From Bradyrhizobium symbiodeficiens (GTDB lineage: Bacteria; Pseudomonadota; Alphaproteobacteria; Rhizobiales; Xanthobacteraceae): a DNA stretch of 64,000 nucleotides. How positions within the stretch are numbered: the stretch's first letter is position 1; every line of letters starts with the position of its first letter. The notes beneath the pieces are model-generated. The model did not search any database, had not been told where the DNA came from, and saw only the letters and a program-made list of their open reading frames with translations. The DNA is taken from assembly GCF_002266465.3 (NCBI RefSeq), contig NZ_CP029427.2:6140501-6204500 (forward strand), read 5' to 3'. The position numbers and the translations under genes were made by a program. Positions 51,793 to 60,263 of this stretch are shown piece after piece.

Positions 51793-52646
51793 CGCGCGAG
51801 CCGCAACGTGCCGCGCGCAAAACGGCGTTCGAGCAGCATCTGGAGCGGCGTCAGGATCGAGACTACGAGCAGGTACCACAGCCCGGCGACGATCAGGAGC
51901 TCGATCACGCGGGAATTGGCGTAATAGATGTTTTCGGCATTGTGCAACAATTCCGGATACTGGATGACGCTCGCAAGCGAGGTCGCCTTCACCATGCCGA
52001 TGAATTCGTTGCCGAGCGGCGGGATCACCACGCGCATCGCCTGCGGCAGCACGATCCGCCGCAGCGCGCGCAAGCGCCCCATGCCGATCGCCTGCGCCGC
52101 TTCATACTGCCCGATGTCGACCGACAGCATGCCGGCGCGCATCACCTCGGAGGTGTAGGCGCCCTGGTTGATGCCGAGCCCGAGCAGCGCGGCGAGGAAC
52201 GGCGTCATGACGTCGACGGCGCGTGCGGACCACAGGCCGGGAATGCCGATGGTCGGGAATACCAGCGCGAGGTTGAACCACAGCAAGAGTTGCAGGATCA
52301 GCGGCGTACCGCGAAACAGCCAAGTGTAGCCGGCGGCGACCGTCTGCAGCACCGGGTTGGGCGACAGCCGCATGACCGCCACGACGATGCCGAGAAAAAT
52401 GCCGAGCGCCATCGCCAGCACCGCCATCACCATCGTGTTGACGATGCCTTCGAGGATGACCTTTGCGGTCAGGAAGCGGCTGACATAGGACCATTCGATC
52501 TGGCCGTTCGCGAACGCGCGCGCGATCGCGGCGAGCACGAGGATGATCAGCGCGGCGCTGAGCCAGCGAAACCAGTGCGGCTCGCGCGCGATCTGCATCC
52601 CGGACAGATCGGGGAAACCTTCCGCGAGTGCCGGCGCCGGCTTCAT
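51789..52646 (-). CDS. Polar amino-acid ABC permease
   Basis: A 285-residue permease starting MKPAPALAEGFPDLSGMQIA. Membrane helices begin at about 30 (WLSAALIILVLAAIARAFAN), and the family EAA loop is QYEAAQAIGMGRLRALRRIV (about 195). Only one permease gene is present, so it probably acts as a homodimer. The start overlaps the upstream receptor stop by 4 bp. Confidence 0.93.
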   Translation of the reverse strand: MKPAPALAEGFPDLSGMQIAREPHWFRWLSAALIILVLAAIARAFANGQIEWSYVSRFLTAKVILEGIVNTMVMAVLAMALGIFLGIVVAVMRLSPNPVLQTVAAGYTWLFRGTPLILQLLLWFNLALVFPTIGIPGLWSARAVDVMTPFLAALLGLGINQGAYTSEVMRAGMLSVDIGQYEAAQAIGMGRLRALRRIVLPQAMRVVIPPLGNEFIGMVKATSLASVIQYPELLHNAENIYYANSRVIELLIVAGLWYLLVVSILTPLQMLLERRFARGTLRLAR

Positions 52647-53470
52647 TGCGGCGCCGCGTTCAGCATGGGCTGGGCGACCGCGTTGGCACCCAGGCCCCAT
52701 TTGTCGAGAACCGCCTTGTAGGCGCCATCGGCGATCATGGCGGCAAGCTTCTCGGTCACGACCTCGCGCAAGGCAACATCGTCCTTGCGGAACATGATGC
52801 CCTGATAGCCCTTGGCGAAAGGCTCGCCGACGACGCGGTATTTGCCGGGCTCCTGCGTTTGCGCGTAAGGCAGCGTCTCGCTGCCCTGTACGGCGGCGTC
52901 GATGCGGCCCTGCTTGAGCTGGTTGCGGACGTCGATCGAGTTTTCGCCGGGGACGTACTGGATCGCAGGCTTGCCGGCCGGCTCGCAATTCTGCTTGCTC
53001 CACTTCTCGATCTCGACTGGGAAGCTGGTGCTGCGGGTGGTGCCGACCTTCTTGCCGCAGAGATCGGTCGCAACCTTGGCCTCGTTCTCCGCCATCACGA
53101 AGAACTGCGGGCCGGTTGCGAGGTAATCGACGAAATCGGCGGTCTCGCGCCGCGAGGCGCGGTCGGAGATGCCGGAGATGATGAAATCGGCGCGCCTGGT
53201 CTGGAGCGAGGGGATCAGCTCGGCAAACGGCGTCTCGCTCCAGACGATCTTGAGGCCGCCGAGCCGCTTGGCGAGTTCGTTGGCCAGATCGATGTCGAGC
53301 CCGACCAGCTCGTTGGTCGCGGGATCGCGGTATTCCATCGGCGCGTAGGTGGAGTTGACCGTGAGCTTCAGCGTGCCCGCCTGCTTGATCTCCGCCGGAA
53401 GCTCGGCCGCCTGCGCCGACGTCGCGGCAGCCAAGGCTGCGAAACCGAGGAATTGCGAGAGGCGTGTCAT
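52643..53470 (-). CDS. Polar amino-acid ABC binding protein (SBP family 3), first copy
   Basis: A 275-residue secreted receptor, signal peptide MTRLSQFLGFAALAAATSAQ. Pattern KLTVNSTYAPMEYRDPATNE, LDIDLANELAKRLGGLKIVW, GRIDAAVQGSETLPYA. Paralogous to 50197-51012, so the importer can probably be loaded with two different solutes. It follows the carbamoylase gene by 39 bp. Confidence 0.92.
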   Translation of the reverse strand: MTRLSQFLGFAALAAATSAQAAELPAEIKQAGTLKLTVNSTYAPMEYRDPATNELVGLDIDLANELAKRLGGLKIVWSETPFAELIPSLQTRRADFIISGISDRASRRETADFVDYLATGPQFFVMAENEAKVATDLCGKKVGTTRSTSFPVEIEKWSKQNCEPAGKPAIQYVPGENSIDVRNQLKQGRIDAAVQGSETLPYAQTQEPGKYRVVGEPFAKGYQGIMFRKDDVALREVVTEKLAAMIADGAYKAVLDKWGLGANAVAQPMLNAAPQ

Positions 53471-53509
53471 GTCAGCTCCTTTGCCAACGCCGCGACCGGC
53501 CGTTTGAGA

Positions 53510-54466
53510 TCAATCCGCATCGAGAACGGCCGGCTCGATGACGCCGGCACGTTCGGTGATCACCCGGTATTGCTCCGGCCGCCGGTGGGCGGCGAAGTTG
53601 AACATCTTGTCCTTGCCCTGGCGGCACAGGTCGAGATCGATATCGGCCACGATCACCTCATCGGCGAGCGTCTGCGCCTGCGCGACGATGCGGCCATTGG
53701 GATCGACGATGCAGGAGCCGCCGATCAGCCCGGAGCCGTCCTCTTCGCCCGCCTTGGCCACCGAGATCGCCCAGGTCGCGTTCATGTAGGCGTTGGCCTG
53801 CGTCACCAGCGTCGAGTGGAAGGTGCGAAGTGCGCCGTCTTCGGTGGTGCCGCCATTGGGATCGTAGGCGGCAGAATTGTAGCCGATACAAACGAGCTCG
53901 ACGCCCTGCAGGCCGAGCACGCGCCAGGATTCCGGCCAGCGCCGATCGTTGCAGATCATCATGCCCATGATGGCATGGGCCCAGGCCGAGCCGGCGCGGA
54001 AGGCGGGAAAGCCGAGGTCGCCATATTCGAAATAGCGCTTCTCGAGCTGCTGGTAACGTGCGCCCGGCCGTGGCTCCACCGAGCCCGGCAGATGCACCTT
54101 GCGATAGCGGCCGAGGATCTCGCCGTCGCGATCGACCAGGATGGCGCAATTGTAGCGGCGGCCGTCCGGCGTCAGTTCGGCATAGCCGACATAGAAGCCG
54201 ACGCGTAGCGCGCGCGCACGGTCGAACAGTTTTGCCACCGCCGGGTTCGGCATGCCGCGCTCGAAATAATGGTCGAGCTCGGCGCCTTCGAGCAACCAGC
54301 GCGGAAAGAAGGTGGTGAAGGCGAGTTCGGGAAACACCACGAGGTTGGCGCCGCGGCCAGCGGCCTCCTCCAGCATGTCGAGCATCCGCTTCAGCGTATG
54401 CTCGCGCGTATCGGCTTTTTGCGTCGGCCCCATTTGTGCTGCGGCGGCGCGAAGAACACGAACCAA
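53510..54466 (-). CDS. N-carbamoyl-amino-acid hydrolase (nitrilase superfamily)
   Basis: A 318-residue amidase that would release ammonia and CO2 from N-carbamoyl amino acids (N-carbamoyl-D-amino-acid hydrolase type). The catalytic triad is visible: Glu in VVFPELAFTT (about 47), Lys in GRYRKVHLPG (about 127) and Cys in MMICNDRRWPESWR (about 172). The start is a TTG (54466-54464), preferred because GGAGG lies five bases upstream and VRVLRAAAAQMGP is the usual N-terminus; another TTG four codons upstream lies before that site. First gene of the operon. Confidence 0.9.
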   Translation of the reverse strand: MVRVLRAAAAQMGPTQKADTREHTLKRMLDMLEEAAGRGANLVVFPELAFTTFFPRWLLEGAELDHYFERGMPNPAVAKLFDRARALRVGFYVGYAELTPDGRRYNCAILVDRDGEILGRYRKVHLPGSVEPRPGARYQQLEKRYFEYGDLGFPAFRAGSAWAHAIMGMMICNDRRWPESWRVLGLQGVELVCIGYNSAAYDPNGGTTEDGALRTFHSTLVTQANAYMNATWAISVAKAGEEDGSGLIGGSCIVDPNGRIVAQAQTLADEVIVADIDLDLCRQGKDKMFNFAAHRRPEQYRVITERAGVIEPAVLDAD

Positions 54467-54617
54467 GATTGCCTCCAATCTGTGCGCAGTGCTGCCTCAA
54501 TGGGCGACTGAACCCTTTGATGCGACGTGCAAATCCGCGGCCATTACGGGCGAGCGGGGCTGCAAAATCAATTCGTTCTGCTATGATGTTTTGGCCTTGA
54601 GTATAATCGGCAGTGAT

Positions 54618-55544
54618 ATGAACCTGCGTCAGCTCGAAATCCTGCGCGCCGTCATCCGCCATCGCACCACGGTCGCGGCCGCGGATGAGCTGGCGCTGTC
54701 GCAACCCGCGGTCAGCAACGCGCTGAAGACGATGGAGGCACAGGCGGGCTTCGCCTTGTTCGAGCGGGTCAACAACCGGCTGTTTCCGACCTCGGAAGCG
54801 ATGGCGCTGTACAAGGAGAGCGAGGCGATCTTCGCGCTGCATGCAAAGCTCGAGAACCGCGTGCGCGATCTGCGCGAGAACCGCTCCGGGCATCTCGCCA
54901 TCGTGGCGACGCCGCCGCTGGCCTACAGCATCATTCCATCGGCGCTCTCCAGCTTCCTGCGCCGCCGCCCGGAGACGCGCATGTTCTTCGACGTGCGGCG
55001 CTACGAGGGCATCATCGAGGGCGTGCTCAGCCGCGTCGCCGAGCTCGGCTTCGCGCTCGGGCTGACACATCATCCCGGCATCGCGCACGAGGTGGTGCAC
55101 ACCGGCGAGATGGTCTGCGTGCTGCCGCCGCAGCACCCGCTCGCCGACAAGCCCGTGATCTCGGCCGCGGATCTGTCGGGCCTGCCTTTCATCGGGCTCG
55201 AGCGCGGCACGCGGCTTGGCGAAGCCGTGCGTGACAGTTTTGCCCGTGCCGGCGCGCCGTTCCGGCCGACGGTGGAGGTGCGCTACTGCAACACGGCCTG
55301 CGTGCTTGCGGCCGCCGGCGTCGGCGCCGCGGTGGTCGATCCCTACTCGCCGTTGCAGAACGGCGGCAGCGGTCTCGTGGTCCGGCCGTTCACGCCGACC
55401 ACGCACGCGGTGGCCTATATGCTATGGTCGGAAGCCGAGCCGCTCTCCCGCCTGGCCAAGGCCTTTCTCAGCGAAGTTCGCAAGGAAAGCTCGCTGCTGG
55501 AACGCACAGCGCCACACCAGCAACATGGGGCAGGAATCGATTGA
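54618..55544 (+). CDS. LysR-family regulator of the carbamoylase operon
   Basis: A 308-residue LysR-type regulator. Helix-turn-helix at about 1-60 (MNLRQLEILRAVIRHRTTVA, ADELALSQPAVSNALKTMEA) and effector domain about 88-290. The ATG at 54618 starts at the expected point; upstream open frame is rejected. TATAAT lies at 54602-54607. Divergence from the carbamoylase suggests control of that operon, and it is followed at 40 bp by the amidotransferase gene. Confidence 0.9.
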   Translation: MNLRQLEILRAVIRHRTTVAAADELALSQPAVSNALKTMEAQAGFALFERVNNRLFPTSEAMALYKESEAIFALHAKLENRVRDLRENRSGHLAIVATPPLAYSIIPSALSSFLRRRPETRMFFDVRRYEGIIEGVLSRVAELGFALGLTHHPGIAHEVVHTGEMVCVLPPQHPLADKPVISAADLSGLPFIGLERGTRLGEAVRDSFARAGAPFRPTVEVRYCNTACVLAAAGVGAAVVDPYSPLQNGGSGLVVRPFTPTTHAVAYMLWSEAEPLSRLAKAFLSEVRKESSLLERTAPHQQHGAGID

Positions 55545-55584
55545 GCTTGCGCCTGCGCGCGCAGCCTTTGACCGGGGAGGGCAC

Positions 55585-56289
55585 ATGGCACGCATCACCA
55601 TCATCGAGACCGGGCAGGTCCCGCAAAAATATCGCGAGCAGCACGGCTCGTTCCCGGACATGTTCGAACGCATGGTCCGCGCCGAGGACCCGACCGCTAC
55701 GGTGGACGTCGTCAGCATCCCGAACGGCGACGCGCTTCCCGATCCGGGCAAGCTCGAGGCCGTGCTGATCACCGGTGCTGCCGCCGGCGTCTATGACGGG
55801 CTCGACTGGATCGCGCCGCTGGAGGATTTCGTCCGCACCGCCTACGCCAACAAGACGCCGATGGTCGGCATCTGCTTCGGTCATCAGCTGATCGCGCAGG
55901 CGCTCGGCGGCACCGTGCGCAAATCCGAGAAGGGCTGGGGCATCGGCCGGCACGTCTATCGGGTGCTGCCGGAGAACGGCGTCGTCGATGGCGAGGAGGT
56001 CGCGATCGCCGCCTCACATCAGGATCAGGTGATCGAGCCGCCCAACGACGCGCTCACGATCCTCTCGTCCGACTTCACCCCGCATGCCGCCCTCCTCTAC
56101 GCCAACGGCACCACGCTGACGGTGCAGCCGCATCCGGAGTTCGACCTGGCGTTTGCAGAAGTGTGCTGCGAGCTGCGTGACGGCAAGGTGCCGGAGGAAA
56201 TTGTCGCGACGGCAAGGGCGTCGCTGGCGGAGCCGATGGACAGCGCCAAGCTCGGCGGGGCGATCACGAGGTTCCTGGCGAGGCGCTGA
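55585..56289 (+). CDS. Class I glutamine amidotransferase-like protein
   Basis: A 234-residue protein starting MARITIIETGQVPQKYREQH. Nucleophile elbow VGICFGHQLIAQALGG (Cys about 95) and His-Glu pair in TVQPHPEFD (about 182-185), as in free GATase-1 domains related to GuaA. It could release ammonia from glutamine or hydrolyse gamma-glutamyl bonds. GGGGAGGG precedes the ATG. It is co-directional with the LysR gene and may belong to the nitrogen-scavenging set. Confidence 0.88.
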   Translation: MARITIIETGQVPQKYREQHGSFPDMFERMVRAEDPTATVDVVSIPNGDALPDPGKLEAVLITGAAAGVYDGLDWIAPLEDFVRTAYANKTPMVGICFGHQLIAQALGGTVRKSEKGWGIGRHVYRVLPENGVVDGEEVAIAASHQDQVIEPPNDALTILSSDFTPHAALLYANGTTLTVQPHPEFDLAFAEVCCELRDGKVPEEIVATARASLAEPMDSAKLGGAITRFLARR

Positions 56290-56331
56290 TTTCACCTCGC
56301 CCCGCTTGCGGGCAGAGGGAGAGGAAGCACC

Positions 56332-56799
56332 TCAGAACGGATCCGTTCCCAATCCCGGCACATCCGCGGGCCGCGGCCCGGGCGCGGCCCAGTGAAACCG
56401 GCGGTCCTTCTCCGCGATCGCGATGTCGTTGATCGACGCCTCGCGCCGCTTCATCAAGCCGTGCTCGTCGAACTCCCACTGCTCGTTGCCGTAGGAGCGA
56501 TACCACTGGCCGCCGGCGTCGTGCCATTCGTACTGGAAGCGCGCGGCGATGCGGTTCTCGTCGAAGGCCCAGAGGTCCTTGATCAGGCGGTAGTCCTGCT
56601 CCTTCTCCCATTTGCGGGTGAGGAACGCGACGATGGCTTCGCGACCCTGCAAGACCTCGGAGCGATTGCGCCAGCGGCTGTCCTCAGTATAGGCGAGCGA
56701 GACGCGCACCGGATCGCGTGAATTCCAGGCATCCTCGGCCATGCGGGCCTTTTGCGCGGCGGTCTCACGGGTGAAGGGCGGAAGCGGCGGGCGCGACAT
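56332..56799 (-). CDS. DUF1348-family NTF2-like protein
   Basis: A 155-residue protein starting MSRPPLPPFTRETAAQKARM. NTF2-like pattern: AYTEDSRWRNRSEVLQGREA, FLTRKWEKEQDYRLIKDLWA, RFQYEWHDAGGQWYRSYGNE and ASINDIAI, typical of DUF1348. Function unknown, perhaps a small-molecule-binding or isomerase-like protein. It lies 93 bp downstream of ybgC, same strand. Confidence 0.88.
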   Translation of the reverse strand: MSRPPLPPFTRETAAQKARMAEDAWNSRDPVRVSLAYTEDSRWRNRSEVLQGREAIVAFLTRKWEKEQDYRLIKDLWAFDENRIAARFQYEWHDAGGQWYRSYGNEQWEFDEHGLMKRREASINDIAIAEKDRRFHWAAPGPRPADVPGLGTDPF

Positions 56800-56892
56800 G
56801 ATGGCCTCATCGGTTGGTCGGGGCCGCAATCTATCGCCCCGATTGGTGGAGTCGATAGGCCACCACAAATCGGGTGATCACTTATCGGGCGA

Positions 56893-57342
56893 TCACGAAA
56901 TCAAATCGGCCTTCATCAAGGCGCGGATCGATTTCGGGATCGGCTGGGCGCGGCCGCCGCTGATGAAGGCGACGCGGACCTCGGCCTTCACCAGAACCTC
57001 CTCGCCGCGACGGACTTCCTGCGCCAGCATGATCGAGGCGCCCTTTACCGCAACCGGCCAGGTCACGACGTCGAGCACGTCGTCCATCCGCGCGGGTTTC
57101 AGGAAATCCAGATGCATCGAGCGCACCACGAAGGCAAAGCCCGCGCCTTCGGTCTCCACCTGATCGAACAGCGCCTGCTGCTCGGCGCCCATCAGCCTGA
57201 GATGATTGGTGCGGCCGCGCTCCATGTAACGCAGATAGTTCGCGTGATAGACGATGCCGGAGAAATCCGTGTCCTCGTAATAGACGCGGACCTGCATGTG
57301 GTGGCGGCCGTCGCGGATCTCGCCGTCGAGATGGGCAGTCAC
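56893..57342 (-). CDS. ybgC: YbgC, Tol-Pal-associated acyl-CoA thioesterase
   Basis: A 149-residue hotdog-fold thioesterase: HHMQVRVYYEDTDFSGIVYH (catalytic Asp in YEDTD), ANYLRYMERGRTNHLRLMG, then KAEVRVAFISGG. It acts on acyl-CoA or acyl-ACP and is the usual first gene of the tol-pal cluster. Here the next gene downstream is the DUF1348 gene, and tolQ is about 55 kb away at the other end of the window. The ruv genes are in their normal place upstream. Confidence 0.94.
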   Translation of the reverse strand: MTAHLDGEIRDGRHHMQVRVYYEDTDFSGIVYHANYLRYMERGRTNHLRLMGAEQQALFDQVETEGAGFAFVVRSMHLDFLKPARMDDVLDVVTWPVAVKGASIMLAQEVRRGEEVLVKAEVRVAFISGGRAQPIPKSIRALMKADLIS

Positions 57343-57411
57343 GTCGCGAGCCTCTTCGCTTTTTGCAACCGGCCCGTTTTGCGCAAAAATGGCCAGCCGC
57401 GCAAGCGCAGG

Positions 57412-58332
57412 TTATGCCACCGCCGGCCCCGTCCTTCCAAGCGTAACCTCGACGATCTCCGGGGGCACACCGACGCGGACGGGCATGATGCTGCAGCCGA
57501 GACCGCCGGAGACGATGACGTCGCATTTCAGCCTGAAGTGACCATAGGCGAGCCGCAGGCCGTGCTGTTTCGGAACCGCCGGCGACCAGCCGAGCAGGCG
57601 AACCTGGCCGCCATGGGTGTGGCCGGACAGTTGCAGTGCGACGCGCGCCGGCACGCGCGGTGCGATGTTGGGCTCGTGCGCGAGCAGGATGACCGGCGCG
57701 TCGTCCGTGACCTTGGCGAGCGTGGCGTTGAGATCGTCGGCGCCGAAGCGTCCCGTGCTGCGAAAGCGGCGCGCCGGCAGGAAGGCGAGCTGGTCGCCGA
57801 GGCCCGCGAGCCAGAACGGGCGGCCGTCCTTGGACAGCCGCACGACGTCATTTTCGTAGACGGGAATGCCGGCTGCTTCCAATGCACGATGAGCGATGGT
57901 CGGCCCGTGCCCTGCCTGCTGCACCGTCCTGTCGTCCCAATAATCGTGGTTGCCCATCACGGCATGAACGCCGAGCGGCGCCTTCAGGCCGGCCAGCACC
58001 CTCGCCCATTCGCGCGACGGGATCAGGCGCGTGACCTGGTGCACGCCGGCGACATAGTCGCCGAGCAGCACGATGAGATCGGCGTTCAGCGCGTTGGTGC
58101 GGTCGACGATCGACTCGATCCGCTCCAGCGACATCCAGGGATCGCAGGCATGGATGTCGGCGATGGCAGCGATCTTCAGCGGAAGATCCGCCGGCCATTG
58201 CCGCGGCGTCGGATGATAGCGGGTGACGCGGAGCCGCAGCACCGGCTCGATGCCGACGCCGTAGGCCGCCGTCGAGACGCCGAGGGCGGACAGACCGCCG
58301 ATGGAACGGATGAGATGACGGCGCGTGATCAT
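57412..58332 (-). CDS. Metallophosphoesterase, YkuE/YaeI-like
   Basis: A 306-residue calcineurin-like phosphoesterase starting MITRRHLIRSIGGLSALGVS, a Tat-like or anchored N-terminus. Metal motifs: IAAIADIHACDP, LIVLLGDYVAG, VHAVMGNHDYWDD, LLAHEPN and LSGHTHGGQVRLLGW. YkuE-type enzymes cleave UDP-diacylglucosamine-like lipids or nucleotides at the membrane. It lies between ruvB and ybgC on the same strand. Confidence 0.92.
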   Translation of the reverse strand: MITRRHLIRSIGGLSALGVSTAAYGVGIEPVLRLRVTRYHPTPRQWPADLPLKIAAIADIHACDPWMSLERIESIVDRTNALNADLIVLLGDYVAGVHQVTRLIPSREWARVLAGLKAPLGVHAVMGNHDYWDDRTVQQAGHGPTIAHRALEAAGIPVYENDVVRLSKDGRPFWLAGLGDQLAFLPARRFRSTGRFGADDLNATLAKVTDDAPVILLAHEPNIAPRVPARVALQLSGHTHGGQVRLLGWSPAVPKQHGLRLAYGHFRLKCDVIVSGGLGCSIMPVRVGVPPEIVEVTLGRTGPAVA

Positions 58333-58461
58333 GGGAACCCGATCGCAATGCGCCTCGTTGATGCGGTCCGATTGGAGCGGAATTGGGGTGCGTTCGTGCA
58401 GACCATCTGCACGAGATTACCAGAAGTTCATGACAGAAGGAGCGCGCGGCAATTGCGCGGA

Positions 58462-59520
58462 TCAGTCGTCGCTCTCGTCCGTGCCGAACAGGCCGAACTG
58501 TGACGCCGCATCGCGCGAAGGCTCGGCGATGCCGAGATGGCGGAAGGCGTGCGAGGTGAGCAGGCGGCCGCGCGGGGTGCGCTGGAGATAGCCGCACTGG
58601 ATCAGATAAGGCTCGATGATGTCCTCGATCGCATCGCGCGGCTCGGACAACGCTGCGGCCATGGTCTCGACGCCGACCGGGCCGCCGCCATAGTTCATCG
58701 CGATGGTCGTGAGGTAGCGGCGGTCCATAGCATCGAGACCCGCGGCGTCGACCTCGAGCGCGCTCAATGCGTGGTCGGCAATCTTGCGATCGATCTTGTC
58801 GGCATCGGCTGCCGAGGCGAAATCGCGCACGCGCCTCAACAGACGGCCGGCGATACGCGGCGTGCCGCGGGCGCGCCGCGCGATCTCGTTGGCACCGTCC
58901 GCGCTCATGCCGACATTGAGCACGCGCGCGCCGCGGGTGACGATGCTTTCGAGCTCCTCGATCGTGTAGAAGTTCAGCCGCACCGGAATGCCGAAACGAT
59001 CACGCAAGGGATTGGTGAGCAGGCCGGCGCGCGTGGTGGCGCCGACGAGGGTGAATTTCGACAGCTCGATCTTGACCGAGCGCGCCGCCGGGCCCTCGCC
59101 GATGATGAGGTCGAGCTGAAAATCCTCCATCGCGGGATAGAGCACCTCTTCCACGGCAGGGCTGAGGCGATGGATCTCGTCGATGAAGAGCACGTCGCGC
59201 TCTTCGAGATTAGTGAGGAGGGCTGCGAGATCGCCGGCCTTGGCGATCACGGGACCTGACGTCGCGCGAAAGCCAACGCCAAGCTCCTTGGCCACGATCT
59301 GCGCCAGCGTGGTCTTGCCGAGGCCGGGCGGACCAACGAACAGCACGTGATCCAGCGCCTCGCCGCGCTTGCGCGCCGCCTCGATGAAGATCGAGAGATT
59401 CTTGCGCGCCTGCTGCTGCCCGACGAAATCGGACAGCGATTGCGGGCGCAGCGCAGTGTCGCCGACATCGTCGGAACGGCGCTCGGGCGTGACGATGCGA
59501 GAGGCTTTCGGATCGCTCAC
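58462..59520 (-). CDS. ruvB: RuvB, Holliday-junction branch-migration ATPase
   Basis: A 352-residue hexameric AAA+ motor. Begins MSDPKASRIVTPERRSDDVG. Walker A GPPGLGKTT at 63-71, Walker B FIDEIHRL (about 115), sensor GATTRAGLLTNPLRDRFG and C-terminal winged helix (GYLQRTPRGRLLTSHAFRHL). Full length. It is separated from ruvA by 125 bp containing a palindromic repeat. Confidence 0.98.
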   Translation of the reverse strand: MSDPKASRIVTPERRSDDVGDTALRPQSLSDFVGQQQARKNLSIFIEAARKRGEALDHVLFVGPPGLGKTTLAQIVAKELGVGFRATSGPVIAKAGDLAALLTNLEERDVLFIDEIHRLSPAVEEVLYPAMEDFQLDLIIGEGPAARSVKIELSKFTLVGATTRAGLLTNPLRDRFGIPVRLNFYTIEELESIVTRGARVLNVGMSADGANEIARRARGTPRIAGRLLRRVRDFASAADADKIDRKIADHALSALEVDAAGLDAMDRRYLTTIAMNYGGGPVGVETMAAALSEPRDAIEDIIEPYLIQCGYLQRTPRGRLLTSHAFRHLGIAEPSRDAASQFGLFGTDESDD

Positions 59521-59533
59521 TCAGCGAGCTCCT

Positions 59534-59627
59534 CGTAGGGTGGGCAAAGGCGCACTTCGCGCCGTGCCCACGAAGTCTCTGATCGATTGAAAGATCGTGG
59601 GCACGCTGCGCTTTGCCCACCCTACGA
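59534..59627. repeat. GTGGGCA-type intergenic palindromic repeat, copy 2
   Basis: CGTAGGGTGGGCAAAGGCGC … GCGCCGTGCCCACGA, about 25 bp, then GTGGGCACGCTGCGCTTTGC … CACCCTACG. It is nearly symmetric, matches 10765-10859, and sits inside the ruvA-ruvB intergenic gap of an otherwise tight operon. Confidence 0.85.
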
Positions 59628-59645
59628 GACCGATCATTGCCGCGC

Positions 59646-60263
59646 TCACTTCGAAAGCTCCTTCAGGCCGAGCCGGATGAGCTGCGCGGTCTCGGCGCTC
59701 TCGCCGGCACTGCGCGCGGCGGATGCAATGGCTGCGGCCGCCTGCGGCTGGCCATAGCCGAGATTGACCAGCGCTGAGATCGCATCCGCCACGGGGCGCG
59801 GCGCGCGCTGGTCGTCGACGGCGCCGGCGAGATGCACGACGGCGGGATCGACATTGGCGAAAGCCGGCGCCTTGTCCTTCAGTTCGGTGACGATGCGCTC
59901 GGCGACCTTGGGGCCGACGCCCGGCGTGCGCGCCACCGCGGCCTTGTCACGAAGCGCAATGGCATTGGCAAGATCGGAGGGTGCCAGCGTCCCAAGCACG
60001 GCGAGTGCGACCTTGGCGCCGACGCCCTGCACGGTCTGGAGCAGGCGAAACCATTCGCGCTCCTGGTCGGTGCGAAAGCCGAACAGCTTGATCTGGTCCT
60101 CGCGGACATAGGTCTCGATCGACAGCACGGCGGCCTCGCCGGGCGACGGCAGATGCTGCAGCGTGCGCGTCGAGCAGTGCACCTGGTAGCCGACGCCGCC
60201 GACGTCGAGGATGACGAAATCCTCGCCGTAGGAATCGATCAGGCCCTTGAGCTTGCCGATCAT
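59646..60263 (-). CDS. ruvA: RuvA, Holliday-junction binding subunit
   Basis: A 205-residue tetrameric DNA-binding protein. OB-fold at 1-65 (MIGKLKGLIDSYGEDFVILD), helix-hairpin-helix motifs (LLQTVQGVGAKVALAVLGTL and RTPGVGPKVAERIVTELKDK), and a C-terminal RuvB-contacting domain (about 155-205). The start overlaps the ruvC stop by 4 bp. Confidence 0.98.
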   Translation of the reverse strand: MIGKLKGLIDSYGEDFVILDVGGVGYQVHCSTRTLQHLPSPGEAAVLSIETYVREDQIKLFGFRTDQEREWFRLLQTVQGVGAKVALAVLGTLAPSDLANAIALRDKAAVARTPGVGPKVAERIVTELKDKAPAFANVDPAVVHLAGAVDDQRAPRPVADAISALVNLGYGQPQAAAAIASAARSAGESAETAQLIRLGLKELSK

